A stretch of 64,000 nucleotides of DNA from Erwinia billingiae Eb661 (GCF_000196615.1 NC_014306.1:3534001-3598000), one strand, 5' to 3'; shown: positions 26,719-34,663, counted from the stretch's first letter. Made by a program: numbers and translations. Notes: a model not told the origin generated them from the sequence alone.

Positions 26719-27064
26719 CAGTGCCTCCAAACTTTTTATCTGTCAGCTTTCTGAAGCGGAACGAGATGTAGTCGATTCCGATGAAGCCAATGAGAATGGC
26801 GGCAACCCAGGCAAAATCGTCACCTATATTCCATCCGAAGATTGAGATAACGACCTGAAGGGTTGGCTTGACGAAGAAGGCAAAGATACTGCACATGGCT
26901 GCGTCCATCAGACGGCGTGGCCACGTGTCTTTACCGAAGTATGATGCTCGCAGTAGAGCCATTGCACCGGCCAAGGCGGCATATCCTGATTCATTTCTAT
27001 GGGCATAAAGCCAGGCTATCAGGCTCGCCCAGTAGCCCGGATCTTTATCTGGCATTCTATTCAT
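26702..27064 (-). CDS. Lambda-type holin with dual start
   Basis: About 120 residues with three membrane segments and a charged C-terminus (KLTDKKFGGTDEAQQ), closely like lambda S in layout (compare the MDAAMCSIFAFFV segment with lambda's MCAIIAWF). The start reads MNRMPDKDP, giving two in-frame ATGs (27064 and 27055) separated by Asn-Arg. This recalls lambda's MKM dual start, whose longer form is the antiholin. It overlaps the endolysin start by 17 bases. Confidence 0.88.
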   Translation of the reverse strand: MNRMPDKDPGYWASLIAWLYAHRNESGYAALAGAMALLRASYFGKDTWPRRLMDAAMCSIFAFFVKPTLQVVISIFGWNIGDDFAWVAAILIGFIGIDYISFRFRKLTDKKFGGTDEAQQ

Positions 27065-27070
27065 TTCCAC

Positions 27071-27616
27071 CCCCGAAAAGGGGACTTGTCCATTTTAGGA
27101 ATTAGATACATTGTGAACTGAACAAGTCCGGCTATGCTTTACCTTGTCGAGAGAAAAAGCCCCGCCTTGTCACTGTGTAGTCAAATGCCGAAAATCCGCC
27201 ACTGTGCGGATTTTTTGCATTCAAAAGTGCTGTGCAGCTTACAAAGATGAGAGAGTGATTTTTTGAAGCGGACAAAAAGAAAAGGCCCCGCATATGCGGA
27301 GCCTTAGAATTGGTGCGCCTGTTTATCATCTATGATTATGATTCATTCCATCGATTGGGCGGCGCATTGAATAACTACATTATTAATATTAGTAGTTACT
27401 GTGGAAATTACAAATAAAGAAGCCCTGACTGTAAGCCAGAGCTTTTTATGAAGAAATGCTTTTCCTAATTACTCTCAGTGAGCATTTAATTTTAATGGGT
27501 TAGATATGCGATTTTTAACTGAATGCTAACTAAGCTGCAGCTCAGTTCGCTTTACTTCCCAATCATATCTGTATTTAGTCCGGTTTATTGCCCAATGTCT
27601 TTAGCTATTTGTGCCA
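27071..27616. other. Q-to-holin leader region
   Basis: No convincing gene. By analogy with lambda this segment should contain the late promoter pR-prime and the Q-binding site near 27450-27610. The minus-strand terminator at 27275-27305 would then be tR-prime. Other hairpins lie at 27190-27214 (T-run on plus) and 27419-27448 (two-sided). A 65-residue frame at 27132-27329 overlaps these hairpins and has no ribosome site. Confidence 0.55.
27275..27305 (-). terminator. Probable tR-prime late terminator
   Basis: Strong stem AAGGC.CCGCA/TGCGG.GCCTT, followed on the minus strand by TTTTCTTTTTG. It lies between the Q-like gene and the lysis genes, where an antitermination-controlled terminator is expected. 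Confidence 0.7.
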
Positions 27617-28240
27617 TTAGACTGCTAATGCAGAACATTCATTCTCCATTTCTCGCTTAACAGCGTAATACAATTCTCCCTCAAGGACATCCTGCGCCCA
27701 TTCCATTCTATTTCGGGCTTCTTTCGGTGTTACGCCAGTGAAGTAAATTAACGACTGAGCGAGGTTTTGCGCGCTCTTGCATTTGCAGTATCGTAATCTG
27801 GCTACAGAGCGGATCGGGTTATCCCGTCCAAACGTTTTCACGATTACCGATTCCATAAAGGCAGCATCATCTGATTCTTTGGCGAGAGCGATGATGTTGC
27901 CGGCTGATGATTGTGGGACCAGGATGTCACGGGCTTTACGGAGTAACTCTTCCCCTCTGTAACCTTCACAGTGAAGCTCTGTGACGACCCTCTCTATCTG
28001 CCTTGCTTTCTGCTCACTCCATTCACAGCGCATCATGAGCCTGCCGAGCACGTTAATTTCGCCACGCTCATACTCATCACCGGAAAGGTGATCACCCCAT
28101 ACAGTCAGGAGATTACGAATCCAGGCCTGCTGCGATCGGTTGATGGTCTTCCAGCCGGTTCCGAATAGCCTGCGCATGTCAGCGGCAGTACGTACCCCAG
28201 CGAGACGAACGATTTGCTGATAGTCACGCTCTATTCTCAT
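27617..28240 (-). CDS. Probable antitermination protein Q
   Basis: 207 residues, basic, with helical segments and a Cys-containing stretch (ARLRYCKCKSAQNLAQSLIY). Its place at the end of the nin region and just before the late leader and holin is the Q position. Sequence does not resemble lambda Q closely; I think it is nearer to the DUF1133-type Q group but cannot confirm that. Its start overlaps NinG's stop (ATGA). Confidence 0.6.
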   Translation of the reverse strand: MRIERDYQQIVRLAGVRTAADMRRLFGTGWKTINRSQQAWIRNLLTVWGDHLSGDEYERGEINVLGRLMMRCEWSEQKARQIERVVTELHCEGYRGEELLRKARDILVPQSSAGNIIALAKESDDAAFMESVIVKTFGRDNPIRSVARLRYCKCKSAQNLAQSLIYFTGVTPKEARNRMEWAQDVLEGELYYAVKREMENECSALAV

Positions 28241-28815
28241 GCTGCCTCTCTTTGCTTAATTATTTCCCGTAGCAAAGCCCTGTATTTCGCACGCAGCGAG
28301 TCCAGTTCTTCACGGGTGTATCGGTGAGGGTTGTTGTCAGATTCGAGCGCTATGACGCGCTGAAGGCCGATTTTCGTTATGAGGTTGATACGGTATGGCC
28401 CGATGTTGCCGGAGTGGTGGGTATTGCACGCACTGCATTGTGATGAAACATTGTCCTCATTGAATCTCAGGTGCGATGCCGCCGCAGTAGAACGATAATG
28501 CCCGGCGTGATAGCTGACCGCCGTTGTGCTGCCGCAACTGATGCAGACTTCCCCGTCCCGCGCCCTGATGTAGTCGTTGAATGCCCGCTGGGTCATGTTC
28601 ATCCAGTGGCTTAACGGTTTAACATCGGCTTTGCGCTTGTTCCATGCAGCACGCTCAGCTTTCTCCTGTCGCTTTTGTTTGCGATCGGCTAGCTGGTTAG
28701 CGAGTTGGATTGCACATTTGGGAGAGCAGACGGTCTGAAGGCTGTTGCGGGGTGTGAACTTGGTGGCGCAGCATTTGCATTTACGGGGTTTCGGCGGCTT
28801 GATGACTGTTGCCAT
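28237..28815 (-). CDS. ninG: NinG/Rap recombination nuclease
   Basis: 192 residues with an N-terminal zinc finger (CKCCATKFTPRNSLQTVCSP, then KCA) and a central HNH-like region (CISCGSTTAVSYHAGHYRS and CSACNTHH). This is the NinG/Rap family, which cuts recombination intermediates in Red-type pathways. It belongs to the nin cluster with NinH and NinB. Confidence 0.92.
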   Translation of the reverse strand: MATVIKPPKPRKCKCCATKFTPRNSLQTVCSPKCAIQLANQLADRKQKRQEKAERAAWNKRKADVKPLSHWMNMTQRAFNDYIRARDGEVCISCGSTTAVSYHAGHYRSTAAASHLRFNEDNVSSQCSACNTHHSGNIGPYRINLITKIGLQRVIALESDNNPHRYTREELDSLRAKYRALLREIIKQREAA

Positions 28816-28945
28816 CGTATCCTCCTGCTATGTTGGCGTTCGGGTCTTCCAGCATCCAGGCAGCGCAATCGTCACAGCAGTGTGCTTCGTCTTCGCTCAA
28901 TGGGCGGCCACACTCCGCGCATACCCTGTCATATGGCTCACTCAT
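28781..28945 (-). CDS. Small zinc-finger nin-region protein
   Basis: 54 residues from ATG 28945, which overlaps the previous stop (ATGA). It has two Cys pairs, CAECGRPLSEDEAHCCDDCA, forming a probable zinc site. The C-terminus overlaps NinG's start by 35 bases. Longer upstream readings of this frame lie under another gene and are unlikely. Role unknown. Confidence 0.7.
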   Translation of the reverse strand: MSEPYDRVCAECGRPLSEDEAHCCDDCAAWMLEDPNANIAGGYDGNSHQAAETP

Positions 28946-29148
28946 ACCCTGCTCCATATCGGCTGTTCCCAGCGCTTGCTTGGGATCGGTTCGTATTTGG
29001 TTTCTGGCAGCAATGCCGAAACAGTCCAGGACTTGTAGTCGGCTGCGAGGTTCTTTTCGGTTTTGATGTTGCGGGCGGTGTAGCTGAGGATTAACAGGTT
29101 GGCTTCTTCGGTGGTGCAGTCTGAGTGGTGGAACCATGATTTAGCCAT
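28942..29148 (-). CDS. Nin-region protein of unknown function
   Basis: 68 residues from ATG 29148 (AGAGGA upstream), reading MAKSWFHHSDCTTEEANLLI. It is soluble. It overlaps the NinH gene end and is coupled to the following zinc-finger ORF. I do not recognise a named family. Confidence 0.7.
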   Translation of the reverse strand: MAKSWFHHSDCTTEEANLLILSYTARNIKTEKNLAADYKSWTVSALLPETKYEPIPSKRWEQPIWSRV

Positions 29149-29347
29149 GACCATTCCTCTTGTGCTGCCCTAACTGACCGCGATAGACCATCAGCACGCC
29201 ATTAACTATCGCGTGCTGAGTAGCCTTAAAGTCACGGGCATACTTCCTGATGGTTGCTCGGTTAGAGTTAATCTTCCTTGCAGCCTCAGTTTGATTGCCG
29301 CGTGTGAGGGTGAGTAATTCAGGTATCGTGGTGAGTTGTGCGTTCAT
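29141..29347 (-). CDS. ninH: NinH, Fis-like regulator
   Basis: 68 residues. TIPELLTLTRGNQTEAARKI followed by NSNRATIRKYARD is the NinH helix-turn-helix, close to lambda NinH. The protein is thought to bind DNA like Fis. The start overlaps the preceding stop. Confidence 0.9.
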   Translation of the reverse strand: MNAQLTTIPELLTLTRGNQTEAARKINSNRATIRKYARDFKATQHAIVNGVLMVYRGQLGQHKRNGHG

Positions 29348-29715
29348 ACCCTGACTCCGCGCAGTTGTCGATCAATTAACCGATAAATGCTGCTGTATTC
29401 CCGGCACATATCGAATATCGCGTTTTCACGCTTTGGCTTGCCCGGCACACGCCCCATTGTCTTAGCCAGGTGAGAATGATTGGCCGTCTGACGCGCTGAG
29501 GCTTCTGTCGCTTTGTAGGCGGGATTAAGCTTCGCGAAGGTGTGAATGTGATACCCATCGATTAGAACCTCGCCTCTGGCAACCATCTTGGATAGTGCAC
29601 CACATGAGCTGCATCGCTTATAGCCAAGTGATTCAATGTGGTCGTGGATGATGCTGGTTGATACGTGTCCGGTTCGGCCGGTCAGAAACTCTTTGATTCG
29701 GTCGCGTGCTGTCAT
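29344..29715 (-). CDS. Nin-region zinc-ribbon-like protein
   Basis: 123 residues from ATG 29715 (GGAGATGCAGC upstream; overlaps NinB stop). MTARDRIKEFLTGRTGHVST suggests a winged-helix start, and CSSCGAL gives one Cys pair. The C-terminus is basic. A DNA-binding role is plausible, but the family is unknown to me. Confidence 0.7.
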   Translation of the reverse strand: MTARDRIKEFLTGRTGHVSTSIIHDHIESLGYKRCSSCGALSKMVARGEVLIDGYHIHTFAKLNPAYKATEASARQTANHSHLAKTMGRVPGKPKRENAIFDMCREYSSIYRLIDRQLRGVRV

Positions 29716-30143
29716 GCTGCATCTCCAAAGCGCGAAGCCCATTCTGCTGCACGGGCTGATTCATCGCTGAAAGTTACATTGTGGTTTGCGCCGAATGCGT
29801 GAATCAGGGTTATCAGGTCCCGCATTTCACTGACGCGCATTTTGCTTGTTGACTGGCCCAACACGACAAAGCCCCCATCGATACCTGGTACTGTGTCCTG
29901 TTTCTTCAGGCTGGCGCTGAAAACATGCTTCCAACTTTCGGAGTCCATCTTTCGCCCATACCAGATGACCTGACGTGATACGTCATTCAGGCATGACCAC
30001 AGCATCCTGTTTTGCGCGAGGCTTCTGGTGTCTTCCTGGATTACGATTTGGTATGGCTTGGAGAAATTGGCGGGTAACTGCTGGATGGTGCTGATGATGT
30101 GCTGTCGGATGTTGCTGTCACGCAACACGAATGTTTGCTTCAC
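29712..30143 (-). CDS. ninB: NinB recombination protein
   Basis: 143 residues with the conserved NinB stretch TRSLAQNRMLWSCLNDVSRQ and RKMDSESWKHVF. NinB (Orf) binds ssDNA and SSB and replaces RecFOR in phage recombination. It fits with RecE/RecT and NinG in this prophage. Confidence 0.92.
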   Translation of the reverse strand: MKQTFVLRDSNIRQHIISTIQQLPANFSKPYQIVIQEDTRSLAQNRMLWSCLNDVSRQVIWYGRKMDSESWKHVFSASLKKQDTVPGIDGGFVVLGQSTSKMRVSEMRDLITLIHAFGANHNVTFSDESARAAEWASRFGDAA

Positions 30144-30146
30144 GGT

Positions 30147-30326
30147 TTACCTCCGGGTGTTTTGCTCCTGCAAGCTTGCTATCTCTGCATCAATGGTGCT
30201 GATGAACTCATTGATTACTTGGTAACTTTGTCTTTCGATTATCAATACCCTAAGTAAGAGAATGGAATTTCTGAGCTTTTGAAAACTCGAGCGATCTTGT
30301 TCAAGAGACTCTTTATTTGATTGCAT
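30147..30326 (-). CDS. Small helical protein before NinB
   Basis: 59 residues from ATG 30326 (GAGG seven bases upstream), mostly helical and charged (NKESLEQDRSSFQKLRNSIL). Tightly spaced with NinB. No family recognised. Confidence 0.6.
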   Translation of the reverse strand: MQSNKESLEQDRSSFQKLRNSILLLRVLIIERQSYQVINEFISTIDAEIASLQEQNTRR

Positions 30327-30388
30327 CACAAAGCCTCGAATCTTTGTTTAAATAGTTATAATTCTTATATTTCCCTGGTGTAAATACA

Positions 30389-30529
30389 TCATCTTTGTGG
30401 GTAAGGCCAACTTTTATCCAATCCCACTGCGGAAGATAGCCCGGTAATCAGTAAGTACGCAATCAGGATGACGAAGAGAGCCAACACCAACAACTCGATG
30501 ATTTTAAGTAACTTTAAATTAAACCTCAT
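30389..30529 (-). CDS. 46-residue membrane microprotein
   Basis: One membrane helix (IIELLVLALFVILIAYLLIT) after a short basic N-terminus and a C-terminus KSWPYPQR. AAAGGAGTTGCTA gives a strong ribosome site before ATG 30529. It lies between the replication and nin genes, where exclusion proteins such as Ren sit in lambda, but it does not resemble Ren. Confidence 0.65.
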   Translation of the reverse strand: MRFNLKLLKIIELLVLALFVILIAYLLITGLSSAVGLDKSWPYPQR

Positions 30530-30642
30530 TAGCAACTCCTTTAATGAAAGTGAACATACCCACAAAAAACATAGGCCGTTACCGGTAACATATCAACTTT
30601 CCCAAAGAAAAATAACTTCAATTTTGTTAACTAAAATGTCAT

Positions 30643-31347
30643 TCATCTCTGATATTCATTTTCACTTTTATGAAGACCGTATCTTTCTCGCAGCTCAGCG
30701 ATTTTATCCAGGCCCCTCTCATTGCTGACCGGAATGTGTAGTTTTGGAATCTGCACTACCGGTGCCGGGATGGGTTCGCCAGCCTGAATCCTACGTGACA
30801 TAGTTTTCAGCTCTTTGGCACAGCGCTTGCGAAGCTCCGGATCGGTCAGGTTCAGCGAGCGCATTTCCGAATAGAGCTTTGTCACCATCCAGTAGGCCGG
30901 GTTGTTTGGCCACGGGTAGGCTTCGGGTGAAGAGAAATCACCGCGCCGCGCGCTGTAGGTCATCACCATGTCGTAAAGCTCGTCAGAGTCAGGCAGGCCA
31001 TGACGACTTGCTTCGCCCTGATTGCACCAGGCAACAAACTGGCCGGGCGACGGGAGGAACGGTGTTTCCTGCTGGCGGGCTATCTTCATCCCGGCCTTCA
31101 CCTGGTCCATGCAGGTTATGCCGTTCTCAGCGAAGGACAGCACCCACTGGCGGCGCAGCTCATTCAGGTCATCCTGCTCTTTGATGGTTGCCATCAGCGC
31201 GGGGAATGCCGCTTTAAGCTCCCGGAACAGTTCGTTGAATATCTTGATCGCCTGCTCCGGTACCTGCTGGACAAGCTTTTCAGGCGCGTACATCTGCTGA
31301 AGTGATTTGCCATCACGGTTCTGGATGGCCGTTACCAGGTTTCTCAT
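30643..31347 (-). CDS. Replication protein P (helicase loader)
   Basis: 234 residues with the P-type stretch ITCMDQVKAGMKIARQQETP followed by FLPSPGQFVAWC and NPAYWMVTKLYSEM. Lambda P recruits host DnaB helicase to the O-ori complex. Start overlaps the O stop (ATGA), as in lambda. Confidence 0.9.
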   Translation of the reverse strand: MRNLVTAIQNRDGKSLQQMYAPEKLVQQVPEQAIKIFNELFRELKAAFPALMATIKEQDDLNELRRQWVLSFAENGITCMDQVKAGMKIARQQETPFLPSPGQFVAWCNQGEASRHGLPDSDELYDMVMTYSARRGDFSSPEAYPWPNNPAYWMVTKLYSEMRSLNLTDPELRKRCAKELKTMSRRIQAGEPIPAPVVQIPKLHIPVSNERGLDKIAELRERYGLHKSENEYQR

Positions 31348-32291
31348 AGCTGTAACCCCTCTGCCCAGTCAGTGTTGTTGAAGTCCAGGACAGGCTTGCC
31401 AGTTCCGGTACCGGATTTCGCCTTGTCGCGTTTGATTGCCAGCTGCGACCACTTCTCACGAAGCTTTGCAGGACACAGAACATTGCCGCACCAGAAACTG
31501 TCCTGGCTGGCCCAGCGGAACAGGCTGCACATGTCGCGATGGTCGCGGCCATCTTTCTCACGCATCAGCCGGATGTCATTTGCCCATCCTGCAAAGGCGG
31601 GCTTTCTTGCTGAAGGCTCGATTGCCTTCACCACATCGAACATCCACTCAGCCGCTTTCAGATCGTCAGCAGTCCCCCACTTGTCACCTTTCGATGATTG
31701 AATGGCTGCTTCAGGTCGTTGAGGTTTTTCTTGCTGGGCGGCAGGAGGGGAAATTCTCTGACTAGAATCTAATACGTTAGTATTAGATGTTATATTGTTT
31801 GTGGCACTTTGATGGCAATCTGTTGGCACAACCTCCCCGCCAGCCCTTGCCGTGAGCGGGATTGCGTTGGCACTTTGATGGCAATCTGTTGGCACAACTT
31901 TTTGCTGATAATCGTCGTATTTTGTGACCAGAATCTTAGAAAATTTCTTGTTCGATTCCTTGCTGATCATCCCCAATTTTTCGAACTTCAGTAGCAGATA
32001 TTTAATCCGGTTTGGGTCAATGCCTGTTTCCTGCGCCAGGGTATGACGCCCGGTGATGAACTCCCCTCTCCTGCAAAGCAGATCACCAAACTCGGTAGCT
32101 ACCGGACCAGGCGCATGGTTGGCAGAGAGGATGAAGTGAATCCACAGGTGAACAGCGTCAGAATCCGTCCTGTAGAAAGGCAGTTCCATTATTTTTCTGT
32201 GCAGCAAGGCAAACCCCTTACCGGTTGCCTCCGGTCTGTCAGCGGCCTTGTCAGGCCGTAATGGTGTTACGTTGGAATAGGCGAGGTTCAT
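31344..32291 (-). CDS. Replication initiator O with internal origin
   Basis: 315 residues. The N-terminal winged-helix DNA-binding domain (residues 20-125, including FITGRHTLAQETGIDPNRIK) is followed by a low-complexity hinge. The hinge carries two copies of VVPTDCHQSA, encoded by the origin repeats. The C-terminal domain (SLFRWASQDSFWCGNVLCPA) likely binds P. The start overlaps the ParB-like gene's stop and has AGGAGAAATC. Confidence 0.9.
   Translation of the reverse strand: MNLAYSNVTPLRPDKAADRPEATGKGFALLHRKIMELPFYRTDSDAVHLWIHFILSANHAPGPVATEFGDLLCRRGEFITGRHTLAQETGIDPNRIKYLLLKFEKLGMISKESNKKFSKILVTKYDDYQQKVVPTDCHQSANAIPLTARAGGEVVPTDCHQSATNNITSNTNVLDSSQRISPPAAQQEKPQRPEAAIQSSKGDKWGTADDLKAAEWMFDVVKAIEPSARKPAFAGWANDIRLMREKDGRDHRDMCSLFRWASQDSFWCGNVLCPAKLREKWSQLAIKRDKAKSGTGTGKPVLDFNNTDWAEGLQL
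31767..31898. other. Replication origin: iterons and AT-rich palindrome
   Basis: Two identical 31-base repeats at 31802-31832 and 31868-31898, 66 bases apart. On the minus strand each contains three TGCCA-type units spaced 11 bases apart (TGTGCCAACAG, ATTGCCATCAA, AGTGCCAAC). Next to them is an AT-rich segment with a perfect 22-base palindrome at 31767-31788 (ATCTAATAC, GTTA, GTATTAGAT). Iterons beside an AT-rich unwinding region inside the O gene repeat the lambda origin plan. Confidence 0.8.
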
Positions 32292-33121
32292 GATTTCTCC
32301 TGGCCTGTGTTGTCGCTGATGCCAGAGCGGTATTCAGCGAGGATGCGTTTAATCTCTTCAACGGTGCCTTGAGAGAGGATTAGTTGGTGAAAACCACCAT
32401 CAACATCGAACTCAGCATCAACCAGCAATTCAGCAAGTCGACGTGCCTTGTGAGCGCTGAACTGAGGTATTGCCGCAGATTTGGTAAGCTTGGTCTTGCC
32501 AGATGCTTTGGCCTTACCCAGTTGAATCTCAGCGACTGCGGCGGCGTGTGTGCCGTGCTGGCGGGAAAGAGCGACCGCAGTCGTGGGCGCCACCTCACCT
32601 GCCCTGACCATTTCAATCAGACTGTCGCCGCACTCCAGCAGCTGAAGATGGTGATCAACATCCGCAATGCTGCGTTTTACCTTCTTCGCTATCTCAGCTG
32701 TTTCCCATCCTTGGTTGCTCAGGCGCAGATAAGCCGCTGCACGCTCAAGGGGAGCCAGTGCTTTACCCTGCGAACTTGTAACCATGAAGGCAATGCGATC
32801 GGCTTCCGTGCCAACAAAGTCTTTGCACTCCAGGCGGGGGATTTCGGTGCCGGAATCAGTAGCCAACTTTGCGCCGTAATACCGGTGATGGCCGTCGATG
32901 ACTTTGACGCCTTGTTCAGTGACCTGAACCGCCAGCGGCGGAACAAACTCACCGGCAATGAATGCATCCCGGAATTCTTCAACGTGCACCTGATCGATAT
33001 CTCGGACGTTATATCCCGGCTCGACATAGATTTCTGACAGCGGAACAAGGAAGGTCTTTCGTACCGTGGTTTCAGTGCCGTTCTGGTCTTTGTATTTGTA
33101 TAACTGTGAAAGTGATGACAT
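32288..33121 (-). CDS. ParB/Spo0J-like protein
   Basis: 277 residues. The N-terminal ParB domain shows VDGHHRY-type motif KVIDGHHRYYGAKLA (residues 73-87) and APLERAAAYLRLSNQGWETA leading into a helix-turn-helix (AEIAKKVKRSIADVDHHLQL). No ParA gene is nearby, so partition is unlikely. It precedes O in the early operon, and a replication or gene-control role is inferred. Confidence 0.85.
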   Translation of the reverse strand: MSSLSQLYKYKDQNGTETTVRKTFLVPLSEIYVEPGYNVRDIDQVHVEEFRDAFIAGEFVPPLAVQVTEQGVKVIDGHHRYYGAKLATDSGTEIPRLECKDFVGTEADRIAFMVTSSQGKALAPLERAAAYLRLSNQGWETAEIAKKVKRSIADVDHHLQLLECGDSLIEMVRAGEVAPTTAVALSRQHGTHAAAVAEIQLGKAKASGKTKLTKSAAIPQFSAHKARRLAELLVDAEFDVDGGFHQLILSQGTVEEIKRILAEYRSGISDNTGQEKS

Positions 33122-33154
33122 AATTACCCCTGTGAATTGATCCAGTCTTTCGCA

Positions 33155-33493
33155 TCAGGCCTCGAAGCTGTTAGCGCAGCTCGGGGCTTTTTCTTTTGTC
33201 ATTTCCAGCTGCAGCCGTGAATATTCCAGCTGTATCCAGATCAGGTGCCGGTAATGTTCCAACGGCATTTTCCGTTCTCCAGACATAACAAAATCCTCTA
33301 CACCGCAGGCGGCGAGAGTTTCCATGATTTCCGGGTATTTTTCGGTTCTTCTGAGGATGGTCGAATCAGCTACTTCAAGCAGCCTGGCAACCACTGACTG
33401 ACGGGTGTTCGATAATGCCTGGTGAGCGGTGGCCAGCAGGTGGCGACCGATAAACGCAATGCTTCCTGATTTGCGTGATGTTGCGTGTTCCAT
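33155..33493 (-). CDS. CII-like transcription activator
   Basis: 112 residues with the CII-like core NTRQSVVARLLEVADSTILR (helix-turn-helix) and KYPEIMETLAACGVEDFV. In lambda CII turns on the repressor and integrase promoters when lysogeny is favoured. It lies after nutR and before replication genes, the standard place. GGAG lies nine bases before ATG 33493. Confidence 0.85.
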   Translation of the reverse strand: MEHATSRKSGSIAFIGRHLLATAHQALSNTRQSVVARLLEVADSTILRRTEKYPEIMETLAACGVEDFVMSGERKMPLEHYRHLIWIQLEYSRLQLEMTKEKAPSCANSFEA

Positions 33494-33531
33494 TTCTTAC
33501 TATCTCCGTGTTGATTAGTTAGATACGTGAA

Positions 33532-33547
33532 CAAGCCGTGGGGCTTG
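33532..33547 (-). terminator. tR1-like hairpin
   Basis: Minus strand CAAGCC CCAC GGCTTG followed by only two T. Weak intrinsic terminator between nutR and cII, the location of lambda tR1. Confidence 0.55.
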
Positions 33548-33561
33548 GCACTTAGTTTTGT

Positions 33562-33600
33562 GCCTGCGGTTAGGCTGGCGGCCTGATTATTTAAAGAGCG
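33562..33600 (-). promoter_or_regulatory. nutR (boxA and boxB)
   Basis: Minus strand: boxA CGCTCTTTAAATAA (33587-33600) is close to the NusB/S10 consensus. Thereafter boxB GCCAGC, loop CTAACC, GCAGGC (33562-33579) carries the same six-base loop as phage 21 boxB. The N protein at 37594 has a phage-21-type RNA-binding arm, so site and protein agree. Confidence 0.85.
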
Positions 33601-33614
33601 GTATTGCTAGTTAC

Positions 33615-33833
33615 TTAAGCTGCTGCCGTGTTACCTGGTGGGAACACATCATCAAGTGCCGCATTTGCACCAAGTTTGTTGAAAATGCTCACAAACTGGC
33701 GACAAAGCTGGATATCCATTCCTCTGCGGCCTGTTTCCCAGTGACCGATAGCACCTGGCGTGTATCCGGCAATTTCCGCTAACTGCGTTTGGGTCAATCC
33801 CACTCGCTCGCGGTAAAGTCGCAAATTGTTCAT
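33615..33833 (-). CDS. Cro repressor
   Basis: 72 residues from ATG 33833 (GGAGGTTCAT upstream). One helix-turn-helix (LTQTQLAEIAGYTPGAIGHW). Divergent from CI with operators between, as in lambda. It should lower CI expression and commit to lysis. Confidence 0.9.
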   Translation of the reverse strand: MNNLRLYRERVGLTQTQLAEIAGYTPGAIGHWETGRRGMDIQLCRQFVSIFNKLGANAALDDVFPPGNTAAA

Positions 33834-33857
33834 ATGAACCTCCATTAGCTTAAATAG

Positions 33858-33935
33858 AGTATACGTATTGTATCCTTAGCAAGCAAGCTAGTTATACATT
33901 TTGTGTCTCGATTGAAGTTATACAGATTGTATAAT
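33858..33935. promoter_or_regulatory. OR region with pR and pRM
   Basis: Three 17-base operators: 33859-33875, 33892-33908 and the perfect palindrome 33918-33934 (TTATACA GAT TGTATAA). pR on the minus strand is TTGCTT (33881-33886), 17 bases, TATACT (33858-33863), and the first operator covers its -10. A plus-strand TATAAT at 33930-33935 lies seven bases before the CI ATG and overlaps the third operator. This gives pRM autoregulation and pR repression on the lambda pattern. Confidence 0.88.
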
Positions 33936-33941
33936 CAGGGC

Positions 33942-34601
33942 ATGAATATGAAATGGTATGACGTGGCCAAGTCCCGCATGAAGGAAATGGAAATAACGCA
34001 AGAGACACTCGCTGAGCATCTTGGAATTACCAAGGGTGCGGTAAGCCATTGGCTAAATGCCAGGCGGGAGCCAAGCATCGAGGACATAGCCAAGATTCTA
34101 AGGTTACTTGGAATGAAGGAGTTTACCGTTAACTCGGATGGGACGATTGCTCCATCTGGTTCGATAAGCAATGTTTCCATTGCTGGCCCATATACCAAAG
34201 GCAAAAAGTATCCGGTCCTTAGCAAGGTTCAGGCAGGGGCATGGGCAGAGGCTTGCGAAGTCTATACTTTGAAGGATATCGATCTCTGGCTTGAGTCTGA
34301 CGCACATATTCAGGGTGATGCTTTCTGGCTTGAGGTTGAGGGTGACTCCATGACTGCGCCTGCAGGCCTGAGCATCCCAGAGGGAACTTTCGTCCTCTTC
34401 GATACAGGGCGGGAGGCAGCTAACGGGAATCTGGTTATCGCTAAGTTAGTAGATGATAATGAAGCAACATTCAAGAAGCTGATCATCGATGGTAATCAGA
34501 CATACCTAAAGGGGCTGAACCCAGCCTGGCCACTTATTCCCATTAACGGCAACTGCAAGATCATCGGTGTGGGTGTAGAGACAAAGCTGCGGCTGGTTTA
34601 G
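33942..34601 (+). CDS. CI repressor (S24 peptidase type)
   Basis: 219 residues from ATG 33942, preferred over 33903 because the -10 box would otherwise lie inside the gene. N-terminal helix-turn-helix (TQETLAEHLGITKGAVSHW). The C-terminal LexA/CI-type self-cleavage domain has an Ala-Gly cut site in KVQAGAWAE, Ser in EVEGDSMTA and Lys in ATFKKLIID. The prophage should therefore be induced by RecA during SOS. Confidence 0.92.
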   Translation: MNMKWYDVAKSRMKEMEITQETLAEHLGITKGAVSHWLNARREPSIEDIAKILRLLGMKEFTVNSDGTIAPSGSISNVSIAGPYTKGKKYPVLSKVQAGAWAEACEVYTLKDIDLWLESDAHIQGDAFWLEVEGDSMTAPAGLSIPEGTFVLFDTGREAANGNLVIAKLVDDNEATFKKLIIDGNQTYLKGLNPAWPLIPINGNCKIIGVGVETKLRLV

Positions 34602-34663
34602 GCCAGTGGCAGGAAGAGACGTTCGGTAAATTTACAATTAACTTAAGCTAAAAAGGAGTTTGT

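Noticed and set aside
27132..27329. 65-residue minus-strand frame before the holin
   Set aside because: It is built over the tR-prime hairpin and another hairpin, with no ribosome site.
32384..33037. 217-residue plus-strand frame antisense to the ParB-like gene
   Set aside because: The sense protein has recognisable motifs; the antisense frame has none.
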